64,000 nt of DNA, taken from the NCBI RefSeq assembly GCF_027922425.1, contig NZ_BSFQ01000023.1, positions 50,804-114,803 of the forward strand, read 5' to 3'. The notes beneath the pieces were generated by a model. It saw only the letters and a program-made list of their open reading frames with translations. It had not been told where the DNA came from and made no database searches. Positions within the stretch are counted from its first letter, which is position 1. Every line of letters begins with the position of its first letter. This document shows positions 25,825 to 33,543 of the stretch, one piece after another. This DNA comes from Pseudonocardia halophobica (GTDB lineage: Bacteria; Actinomycetota; Actinomycetes; Mycobacteriales; Pseudonocardiaceae). Made by a program: the position numbers and the translations under genes.

Positions 25825-27774
25825 ATGACCGACACGCTCTGGAGCCCGACGGCGGCCCGCATCGAGGGCTCCGCGCTGCGCGGGTACCTGGACTGGCTGG
25901 AGGAGCGTGAGGGGCGGCCGTTCGCGGACCACGACGCCCTCTGGGCCTGGTCGGTGGAGGACATCGGCCGGTTCTGGTTGTCCGTCGTCGACTACTACGG
26001 GGTCGAGTTCTCCGCGCCGTGGACGCAGGTGCGCACCCCCGACCCGATGCCGCACACCCGCTGGTTCACTGGCGCGCGGCTGAACTGGGCGCAGCACGCG
26101 TTGCGCCGCGGCGCCGACTCCTCGGTGGCGATGGTGTGCGTCCGAGAGGGCGGCGCACCCGCGCGCGAGATCACGTGGGGCGAGTTGCGCCGGTCGGTCG
26201 CGGCGGCGGCCAGCTGGCTGCGGCGGGCGGGCGTGCGCCCCGGCGACCGGGTCTGCGCGTACCTGCCGAACACCGAGCACGCGGTGATCGGCGTCCTCGC
26301 CGCCGCCGCGGTCGGGGCGGTGTGGTCGTGCTGCTCCCCGGACTTCGGCGCCGAGGGCACCATCGGTCGTCTCGCACAGCTCGAGCCCACCGTCCTCATT
26401 GCCGCGGACGGCTACCACTGGAACGGCAAGGAGATCGACCGCGCCGACGTCGTTGCCACACTGCGCGAGAAGCTGCCGACGGTGCGGCACTTCGTCCATG
26501 TGCCGTACGTGTTCGACCGGCTCGCTCCTTCGGGTGCAGTCCCGTGGGACTCGTTCGTCGGCGAGGACGCGCCGCTCGAGTTCGAGCAGGTCGAGTTCTC
26601 CCACCCGCTGTGGGTGCTGTTCACCTCCGGCACCACCGGGCTGCCCAAGGGTCTGGTCCACGGCCACGGCGGGATGACGCTGCAGGGCCTGATGTGGTCC
26701 GGGTTGTACGGCGGTCTGCGTGAGGGCGAGCGGATGTTCACCTTCACCTCGACTGGCTGGGCGCTGTGGAACATGCAGCTGGGCGCGCTCACCGGGGGCG
26801 CGAGCATCGTGCTGTACGAGGGCAGCCCCGGCCACCCGGCGGGCGCGGTCTTCGAGGTCGCGGCCCGCACGCGGGCGGACGTCATGCTGCTCGGCGCCGC
26901 CGTGGTCACCGCGACGGCGAACACCGGGGCGTCGCCCCGGCAGGAGCACGACCTGAGCCGGCTGCGGCACGTGATGGTCAGCGGCTCGGCGCTGCCCTCG
27001 GCCGGCTACCACTGGATCATGGAGCACGTCGGCCCGGACGTGCGGATCGACTCGACCAGCGGCGGCACCGACATCTCCGGCGCGTTCGTCGGCGCCAACG
27101 AGTACGCCCCGGTCCGGGTGGGGCGCATCGGCGGCCGCCTCGCCGGCGTCGACTGCGCGGCGTGGGACGAGGACGGTGAGCCGGTCGTCGACTCGGTGGG
27201 GGACCTCGTCGTCACTCAGCCGATCCCGTCGATGCCGGTGTGCCTGTGGAACGACCCGGACGCGGAGCGGTACACGGAGTCGTACTTCGAGACCTGGCCC
27301 GGCGTCTGGCGGCACGGGGACTGGGTCACGTTCTACGCCGACGGCAGCCTCGCCATCCACGGCCGCTCGGACTCGACCCTGAACAGGCAGGGTGTCCGGC
27401 TGGGCAGCAGCGACTTCTACGACGTGCTCGAGACCATGCCGGAGATCAGCGAGACCCTGGTGGTCGGGGTCGACCAGCCCGACGACGGCTACTGGCTGGG
27501 TCTGTTCGTCGTCCCGGCTTCGGGGCACGTGCTGGACGACTCGCTCAGGCAGAAGATCGTGCAGACGTTGCGGACCCGCCTGACGCCCCGCCACGTTCCG
27601 GACGAGATCCTCGAAGCGCCCGCCGTTCCCCACACGTTGAGCGGCAAGCGGCTCGAGGTCCCGATCAAGAAGCTGATGAGCGGCAGACCGCTGGAGAAGG
27701 CCGCGAACATCGCCTCGGTCGACGACCCTGACGCGCTGCGCTGGTACGCACGCTTCGCGGCTTCCCGGTTGTGA
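25825..27774 (+). CDS. Acetoacetyl-CoA synthetase
   Basis: This 649-aa AMP-forming ligase matches acetoacetate-CoA ligases in length and order: N-terminal RIEGSALRGYLDWLEEREG, WTQVRTPDPMPHTRWFTGA, the ATP loop LFTSGTTGLPKGLVHGHGG, STGWALWNMQLGALTGGAS and SGGTDISGAFVGANE. The C-terminal SLAIHGRSDSTLNRQGVRLG includes the hinge, and SGKRLEVPIKKLM holds the catalytic, acetylatable Lys. It activates acetoacetate or similar 3-oxoacids in the cytosol. After a ligase, LLM and SDR it suggests that degradation yields a 3-oxoacid. The stop overlaps the next GTG (GTGA at 27771). Confidence 0.88.
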   Translation: MTDTLWSPTAARIEGSALRGYLDWLEEREGRPFADHDALWAWSVEDIGRFWLSVVDYYGVEFSAPWTQVRTPDPMPHTRWFTGARLNWAQHALRRGADSSVAMVCVREGGAPAREITWGELRRSVAAAASWLRRAGVRPGDRVCAYLPNTEHAVIGVLAAAAVGAVWSCCSPDFGAEGTIGRLAQLEPTVLIAADGYHWNGKEIDRADVVATLREKLPTVRHFVHVPYVFDRLAPSGAVPWDSFVGEDAPLEFEQVEFSHPLWVLFTSGTTGLPKGLVHGHGGMTLQGLMWSGLYGGLREGERMFTFTSTGWALWNMQLGALTGGASIVLYEGSPGHPAGAVFEVAARTRADVMLLGAAVVTATANTGASPRQEHDLSRLRHVMVSGSALPSAGYHWIMEHVGPDVRIDSTSGGTDISGAFVGANEYAPVRVGRIGGRLAGVDCAAWDEDGEPVVDSVGDLVVTQPIPSMPVCLWNDPDAERYTESYFETWPGVWRHGDWVTFYADGSLAIHGRSDSTLNRQGVRLGSSDFYDVLETMPEISETLVVGVDQPDDGYWLGLFVVPASGHVLDDSLRQKIVQTLRTRLTPRHVPDEILEAPAVPHTLSGKRLEVPIKKLMSGRPLEKAANIASVDDPDALRWYARFAASRL

Positions 27775-28484
27775 AGCTCGGCGCCTATCTGGCTCACCTG
27801 GGCTCGGGCCCGCCCTACGACGTCGCCTCCTGGGCCCGACGCCTGGTGGACGCCGGCTTCGAGAGCCTGTGGATGCCGCAGATCATCGGGCGTTCCGGCT
27901 TCGTCCCCGACCCCTTCGTCGCCTTGGCGGCGGCTGCTTCTGCGGTGGATGGGGTGGAGCTGGGGACGGCCACGGTCCAGGTCCCGCTCCACCACCCCGC
28001 CGACCTCGCCCACCGGATCCAGTCCCTGCAGCTGGTGTGCGGCGACCGCCTCACGCTGGGGGTGAGCCCCGGCTCGACTGATACGGACTACGCGCTGCTC
28101 GACCGGGACTTCCGGAGCCGCTTCCGAACCCTCGACGAGAACGTGGCGCAGCTGCGGGACCTGCTACCTGCTCCGCCGCCCCTTCTGCTGGGCTCCTGGG
28201 GCGCCAACGTCGAGAAGGCCGCCCGACACTTCGACGGCTGGATCGCCTCCGCCTACCGCCGCACCCCCGACCAGATCCTCGAGGCCCACTCCCGCTTCCG
28301 AGCGGCGGGCGGCAAACGAGCCGTCGTCTGCGCCATCCCACTCTCCAGCCCCGCCACCCTCGGCCCGGTCGGCGAGCAGCTCCACCGCTACGCAGAGGCC
28401 GGCTTCGACGACGCGGTCGTGGTGATCGAGCGAGGAGGGCCGAACCCCGGGAAGGTCGTAGCCCTCTCTAATGAGCTGCTGTGA
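27771..28484 (+). CDS. LLM class oxidoreductase, short form
   Basis: This 237-aa luciferase-like TIM-barrel protein is shorter than usual (300-350 aa): VKLGAYLAHLGSGPPYDVAS, RLVDAGFESLWMPQIIGRSG, VELGTATVQVPLHHPADLAH, CGDRLTLGVSPGSTDTDYAL and LLLGSWGANVEKAARHFDGW. The compact length may mean loss of the insertion domain. The GTG overlaps the synthetase stop. A second LLM gene in the same operon (23983) suggests two flavin/F420 steps. Substrate unknown. Confidence 0.82.
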   Translation: MKLGAYLAHLGSGPPYDVASWARRLVDAGFESLWMPQIIGRSGFVPDPFVALAAAASAVDGVELGTATVQVPLHHPADLAHRIQSLQLVCGDRLTLGVSPGSTDTDYALLDRDFRSRFRTLDENVAQLRDLLPAPPPLLLGSWGANVEKAARHFDGWIASAYRRTPDQILEAHSRFRAAGGKRAVVCAIPLSSPATLGPVGEQLHRYAEAGFDDAVVVIERGGPNPGKVVALSNELL

Positions 28485-28693
28485 TGGACGACCTTGGCCG
28501 GAGCTAGTGAGGTATGCGGTAGAGCTCTGCCGGGAAAGGCACGCGGGCGGGCAACTCGATCTGGTGAATAGTTGGATAACGCCCTTGACGAGGCTGGTCG
28601 CTGAAGCGCCGGACTCGGCCTCACAGCAACCTTCAGCCATCCGAGGTGTAGGCCGTGTGCCTGGGCTGACAAGCGCTGTGACATCATTCGCGA
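28485..28693. other. Start of a lower-GC island
   Basis: These 209 bp are visibly richer in A and T than their neighbours (for example GTGAATAGTTGGATAACG) and hold no convincing gene. They lead into the orphan gene at 28694 and probably include its promoter. Confidence 0.45.
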
Positions 28694-29278
28694 ATGGACT
28701 GGGGTTCTGTGCCTGATTGGTTCTCGGCGATCGCCACTGTGGGGGCTCTGGGTGCTGCAGTTTTCGCGGGGCGGGCAGCTTACGGCCAGCTGAAGCTCCT
28801 AGAGAACGAGAATGCTGATCGTCAGCGACTGGAGAGACAGGCCGACGCCGCAGGCGTCGCGCTTTGGGTTCGCGTTGGCACTGAAGATAAGTTGCCGCTC
28901 GTTCGCTACATCAACCAAAGCGGCAAGCCTATATATGACTTGACAATCTGGATTGACACCCCGGCTCACCGCTTCCGCGTCCATCGAGCGGTAGCGGGTC
29001 CGTCGTCGGAACCGCGCCGTATGCGCCAGGGCACGGCCGAGCTGCGATCGATCGCAGAGAGAGTTGATTATGGTCCAGACTGGGCGGGTCTGCTGAACGG
29101 CGCACAGCTTCGTTGCGCCTCGCGATTCCGGGACTCTGCAAATCAGTGGTGGCTTCGAGGCTTTGACGGAACTTTGGAGAGTGCAACTGGCAGGCCTGCT
29201 GCGCCGCAGGGCTTGGGGGCCTGCGCCAGCCGCGCAGGGGATGAGGGAATTGGAGTGGCGGCTGATTCCGACCTGTGA
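28694..29278 (+). CDS. Membrane-anchored hypothetical protein in a low-GC island
   Basis: The 194-aa product begins MDWGSVPDWFSAIATVGALG with AAVFAGRAAYGQLKLLE: one N-terminal membrane segment, then a charged helix (NENADRQRLERQAD) and a soluble beta-rich domain (RYINQSGKPIYDLTIWID; CASRFRDSANQWWLRGFDGT). Small proteins with this opening, DW-F--I-TVGAL, are widespread in actinomycetes and of unknown function, and the ending resembles theirs. The last 30 residues differ in style. Composition and codon use are clearly lower in GC than in the flanks, suggesting horizontal acquisition. The gene stands alone between catabolic modules. Confidence 0.65.
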   Translation: MDWGSVPDWFSAIATVGALGAAVFAGRAAYGQLKLLENENADRQRLERQADAAGVALWVRVGTEDKLPLVRYINQSGKPIYDLTIWIDTPAHRFRVHRAVAGPSSEPRRMRQGTAELRSIAERVDYGPDWAGLLNGAQLRCASRFRDSANQWWLRGFDGTLESATGRPAAPQGLGACASRAGDEGIGVAADSDL

Positions 29279-29380
29279 CGGAGCAACGTCTCGGTCGCAA
29301 TCGCCCAGACAGGTTGGGTATCAGGACATGGCCTGTGGGCTGTTTGTGCGCTGTCACTGAAACCTAGAAGATTGCCGATC

Positions 29381-31225
29381 TCAGCAGGCAGTAGTAGGCG
29401 GTTCGCCGTCCATACGGCCTGCGGCACGGTCATCGCGAGGATCTGCAGAAGCGGCAACTTTTTCGCCCGTCCCCCCATATCTCTCGAACGCCCCCAGCTG
29501 CGACCAGTCCGGCCAGGTGAGTTCGTGGACCCGGAGGAGGCGGCCCTCTCGGTACTCCGCGACGAGCACCACCTCGATGCGGTGCGCCTCCTCGCCCGGC
29601 CGCTGGGTCGTGATCCACACCCTCGCGGCGAGGCGGGGGCCGGACTCGACCCAGGAGTCGTCGTCGTACTCCACCCGGTACGTGATGGGGGTGGCGTAGA
29701 CGCGCTCGTGGCCGGCGCGGAAGGCGGCGAGGTCCTGGGTCTGGCCGTTCGTGGTGAGGACGAACTCCGGGTCGTAGTAGGTGTCGACGAGGGAGGCGTC
29801 CTTCGCCTCGACCATCCGCGTGAACATCTCCTGCATCCGCTCCCGGAGCGAGCCGCCGCCAGAGGGCGCGAAGGGTGGGATGTCGATGCAGAAGCGGAAC
29901 AGGTTGTCCGGGTCCCACGCCGTCTTGACGCCTCGTAGCCGCGAGTAGGTGGGCTCGTCGAAGGCGGTCCGGGCATCGACCGGACGCCCGCCGGGGGAGG
30001 CGGCGAAGTTGTAGAGCGCCCGGCCGCCGGTCCAGGGCAGCAATTGCTCGTACAGCGCGGTCTGGAGGCCGACGGCGTCGGCGAAGGCCGGGCCGGGGTA
30101 GGCCGAGGTGAAGAGGTTGTAGTGGACGTCGCGATGGCCGACCGCGTTCGCGACGGCGGGGGGACGGGCGAGGGCGCCGCCCAGGTGCCGCAGCTCCAGC
30201 ATGTGCGGCGTCGAGACACTGACCTCGTCGAGGAGGACGTCGATCGCGGCGTCGTCCCAGCGGGGCAGGATCGCGCCGCCGCAGGCGACGGGTTGAGGGA
30301 GGACCGGGTCGGCGTGGATCGTGCCGATCTCGGTCACGGTCAGGGGCCGCACGGTGTCCAGCAGCGGCGTCGCCACCGCGCGGAGTGGCTTGATCAGGTC
30401 CTCCGCCTCGGTCGGTGCACCGAGGTAGGCGACGCGGACGTGCCCGACGAACCGGCCGCGGACCGCCGGCGGGACCGGCTCGACGTCGGGGAAGGTCACG
30501 AAGGCGACCGAGAGGGTGAGCTCGTCGGGGGCGTCTGCCGTGCACCGGCCGAAGGCGGCGAGCAGCTCGGGTGCGGCCTCGCCGGGCAGGAACAGTCCAC
30601 CGCCGTACAGGCCCGCGACAGGCACGAGGTCGATCTCCAGCTCCGTCACGACCCCGAAGTTGCCGCCGCCGCCCCGGCAGGCCCAGAACAGCTCGGGATC
30701 CGACTCCGCAGTGACCTCGCGGAGTGAACCGGTGGCGGTGACCAGCCGGAGCCGGCGGACCCGGTCGGCGGCCCAGCCGTGGCTGCGGCCGAACGGGCCG
30801 AGGCCGCCGCCGAGGGTGTAGGCGACGGCGCCGACGTCGGGCGCGGACCCGCACGGCGGCGCCAACCCCAGCGGAGCGCACGCCGCCAGCACGGGGGCCC
30901 ACGTGGCGCCGGCGCCGATCGTCGCCATGCCGCCTGAGGAGTCGACGGAGACGCTCGAGAGCGTGCGGGTGTCGATCAACAAACCGTGGTCGACGCCGGG
31001 GATCGGCCCGTGCCCGGTCGCCCGGACCGCGACGGGGAGCCCGTGCTCCGCCGCGAAGCGCACCGCGGCCGTCACGTCGGACTCGGAGGTCACGGAGACT
31101 GCGACGTCGGGCGTCGGGATCGCCGCCAGGTCGAAGCCGGCGCACGCCGCGTCGAAGCCGGGCGTGTCGGGCCGGTGGACCCGGCCGGCGAGGGCGCGGT
31201 CGAGTGCAGCGAATCCGTCGGACAT
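29381..31225 (-). CDS. FAD-linked oxidase (BBE type) fused to an NTF2/SnoaL-like domain
   Basis: This 614-aa protein has an N-terminal PCMH-type FAD-binding domain (residues 40-200: LPVAVRATGHGPIPGVDHGL, with His72 at the covalent-flavin position; YTLGGGLGPFGRSHGWAADR). A C-terminal BBE segment follows, RLRGVKTAWDPDNLFRF (about 429-445). After PSGGGS, residues 458-585 form a separate NTF2/SnoaL-like domain (MVEAKDASLVDTYYDPEFVL; ELTWPDWSQLGAFERYG). The second flavin-linking Cys of BBE enzymes is not apparent. These oxidases act on alcohols, alkaloids or sugars; NTF2-like domains act as binding, cyclase or isomerase units. Fusion suggests sequential reactions or substrate capture. The start follows GGGAGGGAG. 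Confidence 0.82.
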   Translation of the reverse strand: MSDGFAALDRALAGRVHRPDTPGFDAACAGFDLAAIPTPDVAVSVTSESDVTAAVRFAAEHGLPVAVRATGHGPIPGVDHGLLIDTRTLSSVSVDSSGGMATIGAGATWAPVLAACAPLGLAPPCGSAPDVGAVAYTLGGGLGPFGRSHGWAADRVRRLRLVTATGSLREVTAESDPELFWACRGGGGNFGVVTELEIDLVPVAGLYGGGLFLPGEAAPELLAAFGRCTADAPDELTLSVAFVTFPDVEPVPPAVRGRFVGHVRVAYLGAPTEAEDLIKPLRAVATPLLDTVRPLTVTEIGTIHADPVLPQPVACGGAILPRWDDAAIDVLLDEVSVSTPHMLELRHLGGALARPPAVANAVGHRDVHYNLFTSAYPGPAFADAVGLQTALYEQLLPWTGGRALYNFAASPGGRPVDARTAFDEPTYSRLRGVKTAWDPDNLFRFCIDIPPFAPSGGGSLRERMQEMFTRMVEAKDASLVDTYYDPEFVLTTNGQTQDLAAFRAGHERVYATPITYRVEYDDDSWVESGPRLAARVWITTQRPGEEAHRIEVVLVAEYREGRLLRVHELTWPDWSQLGAFERYGGTGEKVAASADPRDDRAAGRMDGEPPTTAC

Positions 31226-31537
31226 GGCGCTCCCTCCCGAGCACGGGCCGCCTCATCGGCCCGGTCGCGGGAACCGTCCACCCGCCGGCTCCAACCCGAC
31301 TCCAATTGCGGGAGAGGGCGCCAAGCTGGCGCTGGTCGAGCACCGGGGTGCGGGGCGGGAGCGGACGAGGATCTCGCGCACCCATCAGCATCCCTCTGTC
31401 GGTTGCGCCGAGAAGCCCACATCTGCCGTTGGGCGGCACCACTGCTATCGAGACGGCTGGCCTCGTGGAGAAGTGCTGAACCAGTCGTCCGCGTGAGGCG
31501 CCCGCTCGCCGCATCAACGCAGTTCAGAAGGCTTTAC
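31226..31537. other. Divergent intergenic region
   Basis: This stretch lies between the BBE oxidase (-) and the DUF222-HNH gene (+). It holds a small hairpin, GCGCCA/TGGCGC with a 3-nt loop (31318-31332), of uncertain significance, and the AT-richer end leading to the SOS-type box. No gene is convincing. Confidence 0.4.
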
Positions 31538-31559
31538 TCGACCATATGTTCGATACAGT
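31538..31559 (+). promoter_or_regulatory. LexA (SOS) box abutting the -10 of the DUF222-HNH gene
   Basis: TCGACCATATGTTCGA (31538-31553) matches the actinobacterial SOS box TCGAAC-N4-GTTCGA at all but one position. TACAGT (31554-31559) begins right after it and lies 6 nt from the ATG at 31566, so it is the probable -10 of a leaderless gene. LexA bound here would block transcription. Genes of this family in mycobacteria (13E12 repeats) are known LexA targets. Confidence 0.75.
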
Positions 31560-31565
31560 TCACGT

Positions 31566-32912
31566 ATGGCCGGCTGGGGCGACGTGGCGGACGAGGACCT
31601 CCTCGCCGCGGTCGCCGACGTCCAGCGCGCGCGCAATGCCGTCGAGGCCCGGATGCTCGCCGTCGTCGGGGAGCTGGAGGCGCGGGGGATCGCCGCCGAG
31701 CGTGGGTTCAAGGACGCCGCGGACCTGTTGCGCACGGTGCAGAAGGTCGGGGCGGGCGCGGCGAAGGCGCGGGTGCGGGCGGCGCGGGCCGCCGCTCCGC
31801 GGCGCTCCCTGCAAGGCGAGTCGCTTCCCGCAGCCCTGCCGGAGACCGCGCAGGCGGTGGCAGCCGCAGAGATCTCGCTGGACCACGTGGTGGTGATCGA
31901 GCGGACGCTCGCCGCGCTCCCGCCACACCTGGTCGCCGAGCACCGGGAACCCCTCGAACAGGATCTGGCCGAGCAGGCCCGGCTCCTCGACCCCGACGCG
32001 TTGCGGAGGGTGGGCAAGCACGCGCTGGCGATGCTCGATCCGGACGGGCCGCGGCCTCGGCACAACGACCCCACGCGGACGCGGCTGCGGTTCCTGCCCC
32101 GCGGTGAGGGGTTCGAGGCGCGGGGCTGGTTCGACCGGGAGTCGGCGGCGATCATCCGGACCGCGTTGTCCCCGTTGGCCGCGCCGACCGGTGAGCACGA
32201 GGCCGGGCAGTGCACGGAGTCCGGGTGCGAGCACGGCCCGGGTGAGCCGCGACCGGATCCCCGGTCGATGGCCGAGCGGGACGGGGACGCGCTGGTCGAG
32301 CTGTGCCGGCGGATGCTGAACTCCGGGGCGTTGCCCGTCGAGGGCGGGACCCGGCCGCACATCACCGTCACGATCTCGCTGCAGGACCTCCGCCACGACG
32401 GGGCGGGACTGCTGGAGTTTGGGGACGGGCTCGCGCGTGGGGTGATCCGCGCCGAGGACGCGCGGCGCCTGGCGTGCGACGCCGGGGTGGTCCCCGTGCT
32501 CCTGGGGTCGGACGGGCAGCCGTTCGACGTCGGGCGCAAGCACCGGGTCGTACCGCACGCACTGCGGCGGGCCCTGGCGGTCCGCGACGGTGGATGCGCG
32601 TTCCCCGGCTGTGGAATGCCCGCGCAGTGGTGCGAGGGCCATCACGTGCGGCACTGGGTCGACGGCGGGGAGACCTCGCTGGGCAACACGGTGCTGCTGT
32701 GCGCGCGCCACCACCGGCTGATCCACCGAGGCGAGTGGACGGTCACGGTCGACCGGGGGATCCCCTCGTTCCATCCGCCGTGGTGGACGGGCGGGCCACC
32801 GGGCCGCAACGTCGTCCATCGTCCGGACCTCCTCGGTCGGGTCCCCGCGCCCAGCCGACCCGTCGAGCAGGTGAGCCTGGACGACCTCGTGGCGCTGCCG
32901 CGGCGTTCGTGA
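31566..32912 (+). CDS. DUF222 and HNH endonuclease domain protein (13E12-like)
   Basis: This 448-aa protein has a DUF222 region over the first 300 residues (LEARGIAAERGFKDAADLLR; LAEQARLLDPDALRRVGKHA) and a C-terminal HNH nuclease near residues 340-385. The latter reads CAFPGCGMPAQWCEGHHVRH, then NTVLLCARHHRLIHRGEW with a zinc-type Cys/His set. Such proteins are abundant, often multicopy, in mycobacteria and relatives and are thought to be DNA-damage-linked or parasitic nucleases; the true role is unknown. The promoter carries a LexA box. A stem-loop overlaps the stop codon. Confidence 0.85.
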   Translation: MAGWGDVADEDLLAAVADVQRARNAVEARMLAVVGELEARGIAAERGFKDAADLLRTVQKVGAGAAKARVRAARAAAPRRSLQGESLPAALPETAQAVAAAEISLDHVVVIERTLAALPPHLVAEHREPLEQDLAEQARLLDPDALRRVGKHALAMLDPDGPRPRHNDPTRTRLRFLPRGEGFEARGWFDRESAAIIRTALSPLAAPTGEHEAGQCTESGCEHGPGEPRPDPRSMAERDGDALVELCRRMLNSGALPVEGGTRPHITVTISLQDLRHDGAGLLEFGDGLARGVIRAEDARRLACDAGVVPVLLGSDGQPFDVGRKHRVVPHALRRALAVRDGGCAFPGCGMPAQWCEGHHVRHWVDGGETSLGNTVLLCARHHRLIHRGEWTVTVDRGIPSFHPPWWTGGPPGRNVVHRPDLLGRVPAPSRPVEQVSLDDLVALPRRS

Positions 32913-32941
32913 GGCCCTGGCACCCCTCCGGCCAGGGCCTC
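32911..32941. terminator. Bidirectional terminator between convergent genes
   Basis: GAGGCCCTGGC (32911-32921) pairs perfectly with GCCAGGGCCTC (32931-32941) around a 9-nt loop. The stem begins within the TGA of the HNH gene (32910-32912) and lies 3 nt from the stop of the cupin gene on the other strand, so it probably serves both. Confidence 0.7.
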
Positions 32942-32943
32942 GC

Positions 32944-33441
32944 TCACCCCCGTGGCTGCGGCGGCGGGCCGACCATCTCCACGCCGTACTCCGTCATCGC
33001 CCGGACCAGTGCCTCGACGTCCGGGGGACCGTCCGGCGGTGGGGGCAGGGTCGCCGACGGCGCGGGCTCGCCGGTCGCGAAGAAGAAGTGGTCCATCCGG
33101 CCGCCGGTGGAGAAGGCGAGGAAGCGGGCCTCGTCGGACTCCACGCAGAAGGCGTGGGCGAGGTCCCGCGGGGCCCACACGAAGCTGCCGGTCTCGGCGG
33201 TGATCACGTCGTCGCCGACGCAGACCGCGAGGCGGCCGTCGAGCACGTAGAAGGCCTCGTCCTCGCGGGTGTGGCGGTGCAGCGGGCTGGCGTAGCCACG
33301 GGCGCCGTACGCCTCCTGCACCCAGAGGCGCTCGTTCGTGTTGTCGCTGGTCGCCTTGAAGGTCAGCAGGGCGCCGAGGTGCCACAGAGCGGGGCCCTCA
33401 CCGGCGGCGAGGTGGTACGGGCGAGTGGTGGGGATCGTCAT
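32944..33441 (-). CDS. Cupin domain protein (quercetin-dioxygenase-like)
   Basis: This 165-aa single-cupin protein has the motif SPLHRHTREDEAFYVLDGRL near residue 52, with metal-binding His, His and Glu, and the second block WAPRDLAHAFCVESDEARFL with a His. The length and N-terminal LWHLGALLTFKATSDN resemble small quercetin 2,3-dioxygenase or pirin-like cupins, which bind Fe, Mn or Ni. It is divergent from the second large LuxR-ATPase gene (33544). Likely roles are dioxygenation or binding of a small aromatic, both unproven. The ATG at 33441 fits the family start. Confidence 0.75.
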   Translation of the reverse strand: MTIPTTRPYHLAAGEGPALWHLGALLTFKATSDNTNERLWVQEAYGARGYASPLHRHTREDEAFYVLDGRLAVCVGDDVITAETGSFVWAPRDLAHAFCVESDEARFLAFSTGGRMDHFFFATGEPAPSATLPPPPDGPPDVEALVRAMTEYGVEMVGPPPQPRG

Positions 33442-33530
33442 GACCTCGACACTGACGCGTCGCGCGCCCACCGACATCGGGGTGTGTACGTATCCGGCGC
33501 AAACGCTGCACGTACGTCTGTGCGGTCGCC

Positions 33531-33536
33531 TACTGT
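33531..33536 (+). promoter_or_regulatory. Putative -10 box of the second LuxR-ATPase gene
   Basis: TACTGT fits TAnnnT and ends 7 nt before the GTG at 33544, with no ribosome-binding site, suggesting a leaderless transcript. An imperfect TACGT/ACGTA repeat (33487-33491 and 33510-33514) lies upstream. Confidence 0.35.
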
Positions 33537-33543
33537 CCGGTGG

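Noticed and set aside
23686..27633. A 1315-codon open frame on the minus strand spanning parts of four plus-strand genes
   Set aside because: It covers the ligase, LLM, SDR and synthetase genes, each of which has clear motifs on the plus strand. The antisense product shows no motif and is a by-product of codon bias.
28471..28716. 81-codon frame overlapping the LLM gene end
   Set aside because: It overlaps coding sequence, lacks a ribosome-binding site and shows no conserved pattern.
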